This document shows positions 5,521 to 5,655 of a stretch of 5,655 nt of DNA, piece by piece; position 1 is the first letter of the stretch; each line of letters begins with the position of its first letter. The notes beneath the pieces were generated by a model. It was not told the DNA's origin, did not search any database, and worked only from the letters and a program-made list of their open reading frames with translations. The DNA is from Rhodoferax sp. (GTDB lineage: Bacteria > Pseudomonadota > Gammaproteobacteria > Burkholderiales > Burkholderiaceae_C), in the NCBI GenBank assembly GCA_030683195.1, contig JAUXQA010000439.1:1-5655 (forward strand). The letters are read 5' to 3'. A program made the translations under genes and the position numbers.

Positions 5521-5655
5521 TCATTTCCAGTGTTTCGCCCACTGGATGAACTCAGAAACGGGTTGGGGTCTGCCAATGCCAAAACCCTGCGCCATATCAC
5601 AGCCCAATTCGCCCAACAAGGACAGCGTGGCGTCGTCTTCCACGCCCTCGGCGAT
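5521..5655 (-). CDS. EAL-domain c-di-GMP phosphodiesterase, C-terminal end (5' part outside window)
   Basis: The minus-strand frame is open from the window edge to a TGA at 5523-5521, giving 44 residues. It starts with IAEGVEDDATLSLLGELGCD, followed by MAQGFGIGRPQP, the hallmark end of EAL domains. Present are the conserved AEGVED with its catalytic-loop Glu, and the GCD..QG..IGRP.P motif. The EAL motif itself and any GGDEF, PAS or sensory domains lie upstream, outside the window. A short tail (VSEFIQWAKHWK) closes the protein, a usual ending. EAL proteins hydrolyse cyclic di-GMP and control motility and biofilm behaviour; whether this one is active cannot be judged from the fragment. It converges with the integrase relic. 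Confidence 0.9.
   Translation of the reverse strand: MAEGVEDDATLSLLGELGCDMAQGFGIGRPQPVSEFIQWAKHWK

Overview
The window looks like a Burkholderiales chromosome, probably Comamonadaceae (Rhodoferax/Polaromonas-like). This is inferred from the protein flavour, the moderately GC-rich codon use and an intergenic repeat reminiscent of that family; no rRNA or marker gene is present to settle it.

Layout. Positions 1-3306 hold an intact-looking potassium-responsive two-component system. kdpD (sensor kinase, its 5' end cut off by the window edge) overlaps kdpE (response regulator) by four bases. From 3307 to about 5520 the character changes to a patchwork of small genes and gene debris: a 300-bp stretch with no convincing gene; on the minus strand, a HigA/HI1420-type antitoxin whose partner toxin gene (3943-4090) has lost its middle and is frameshifted; the last ~75 codons of an ABC exporter (plus strand, decapitated); a structured non-coding segment with a 25-bp imperfect inverted repeat enclosing a perfect 9-bp hairpin (4478-4601); a secreted single-domain cupin protein (minus strand, intact); and a ~36-codon relic of an integron integrase (plus strand, 5292-5399). 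At the right edge (5521-5655, minus strand) is the C-terminus of an EAL-domain c-di-GMP phosphodiesterase, running out of the window.

How they relate. KdpD and KdpE form one functional unit (K+ limitation sensing and kdpFABC transcription); the transporter genes themselves are not in the window. The rest is best read as a recombination and decay zone between two ordinary chromosomal genes. The antitoxin is still well formed and has its own Shine-Dalgarno sequence, although its toxin is dead. The cupin gene points away from the integron integrase relic, as a cassette gene would, and two oppositely oriented GCCTAAC heptamers (the integron core-site consensus) flank this pair. I could not find a complete attC or attI, so the integron interpretation is suggestive only. 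I see no CRISPR array, tRNA or rRNA, and no clearly new multi-gene system.
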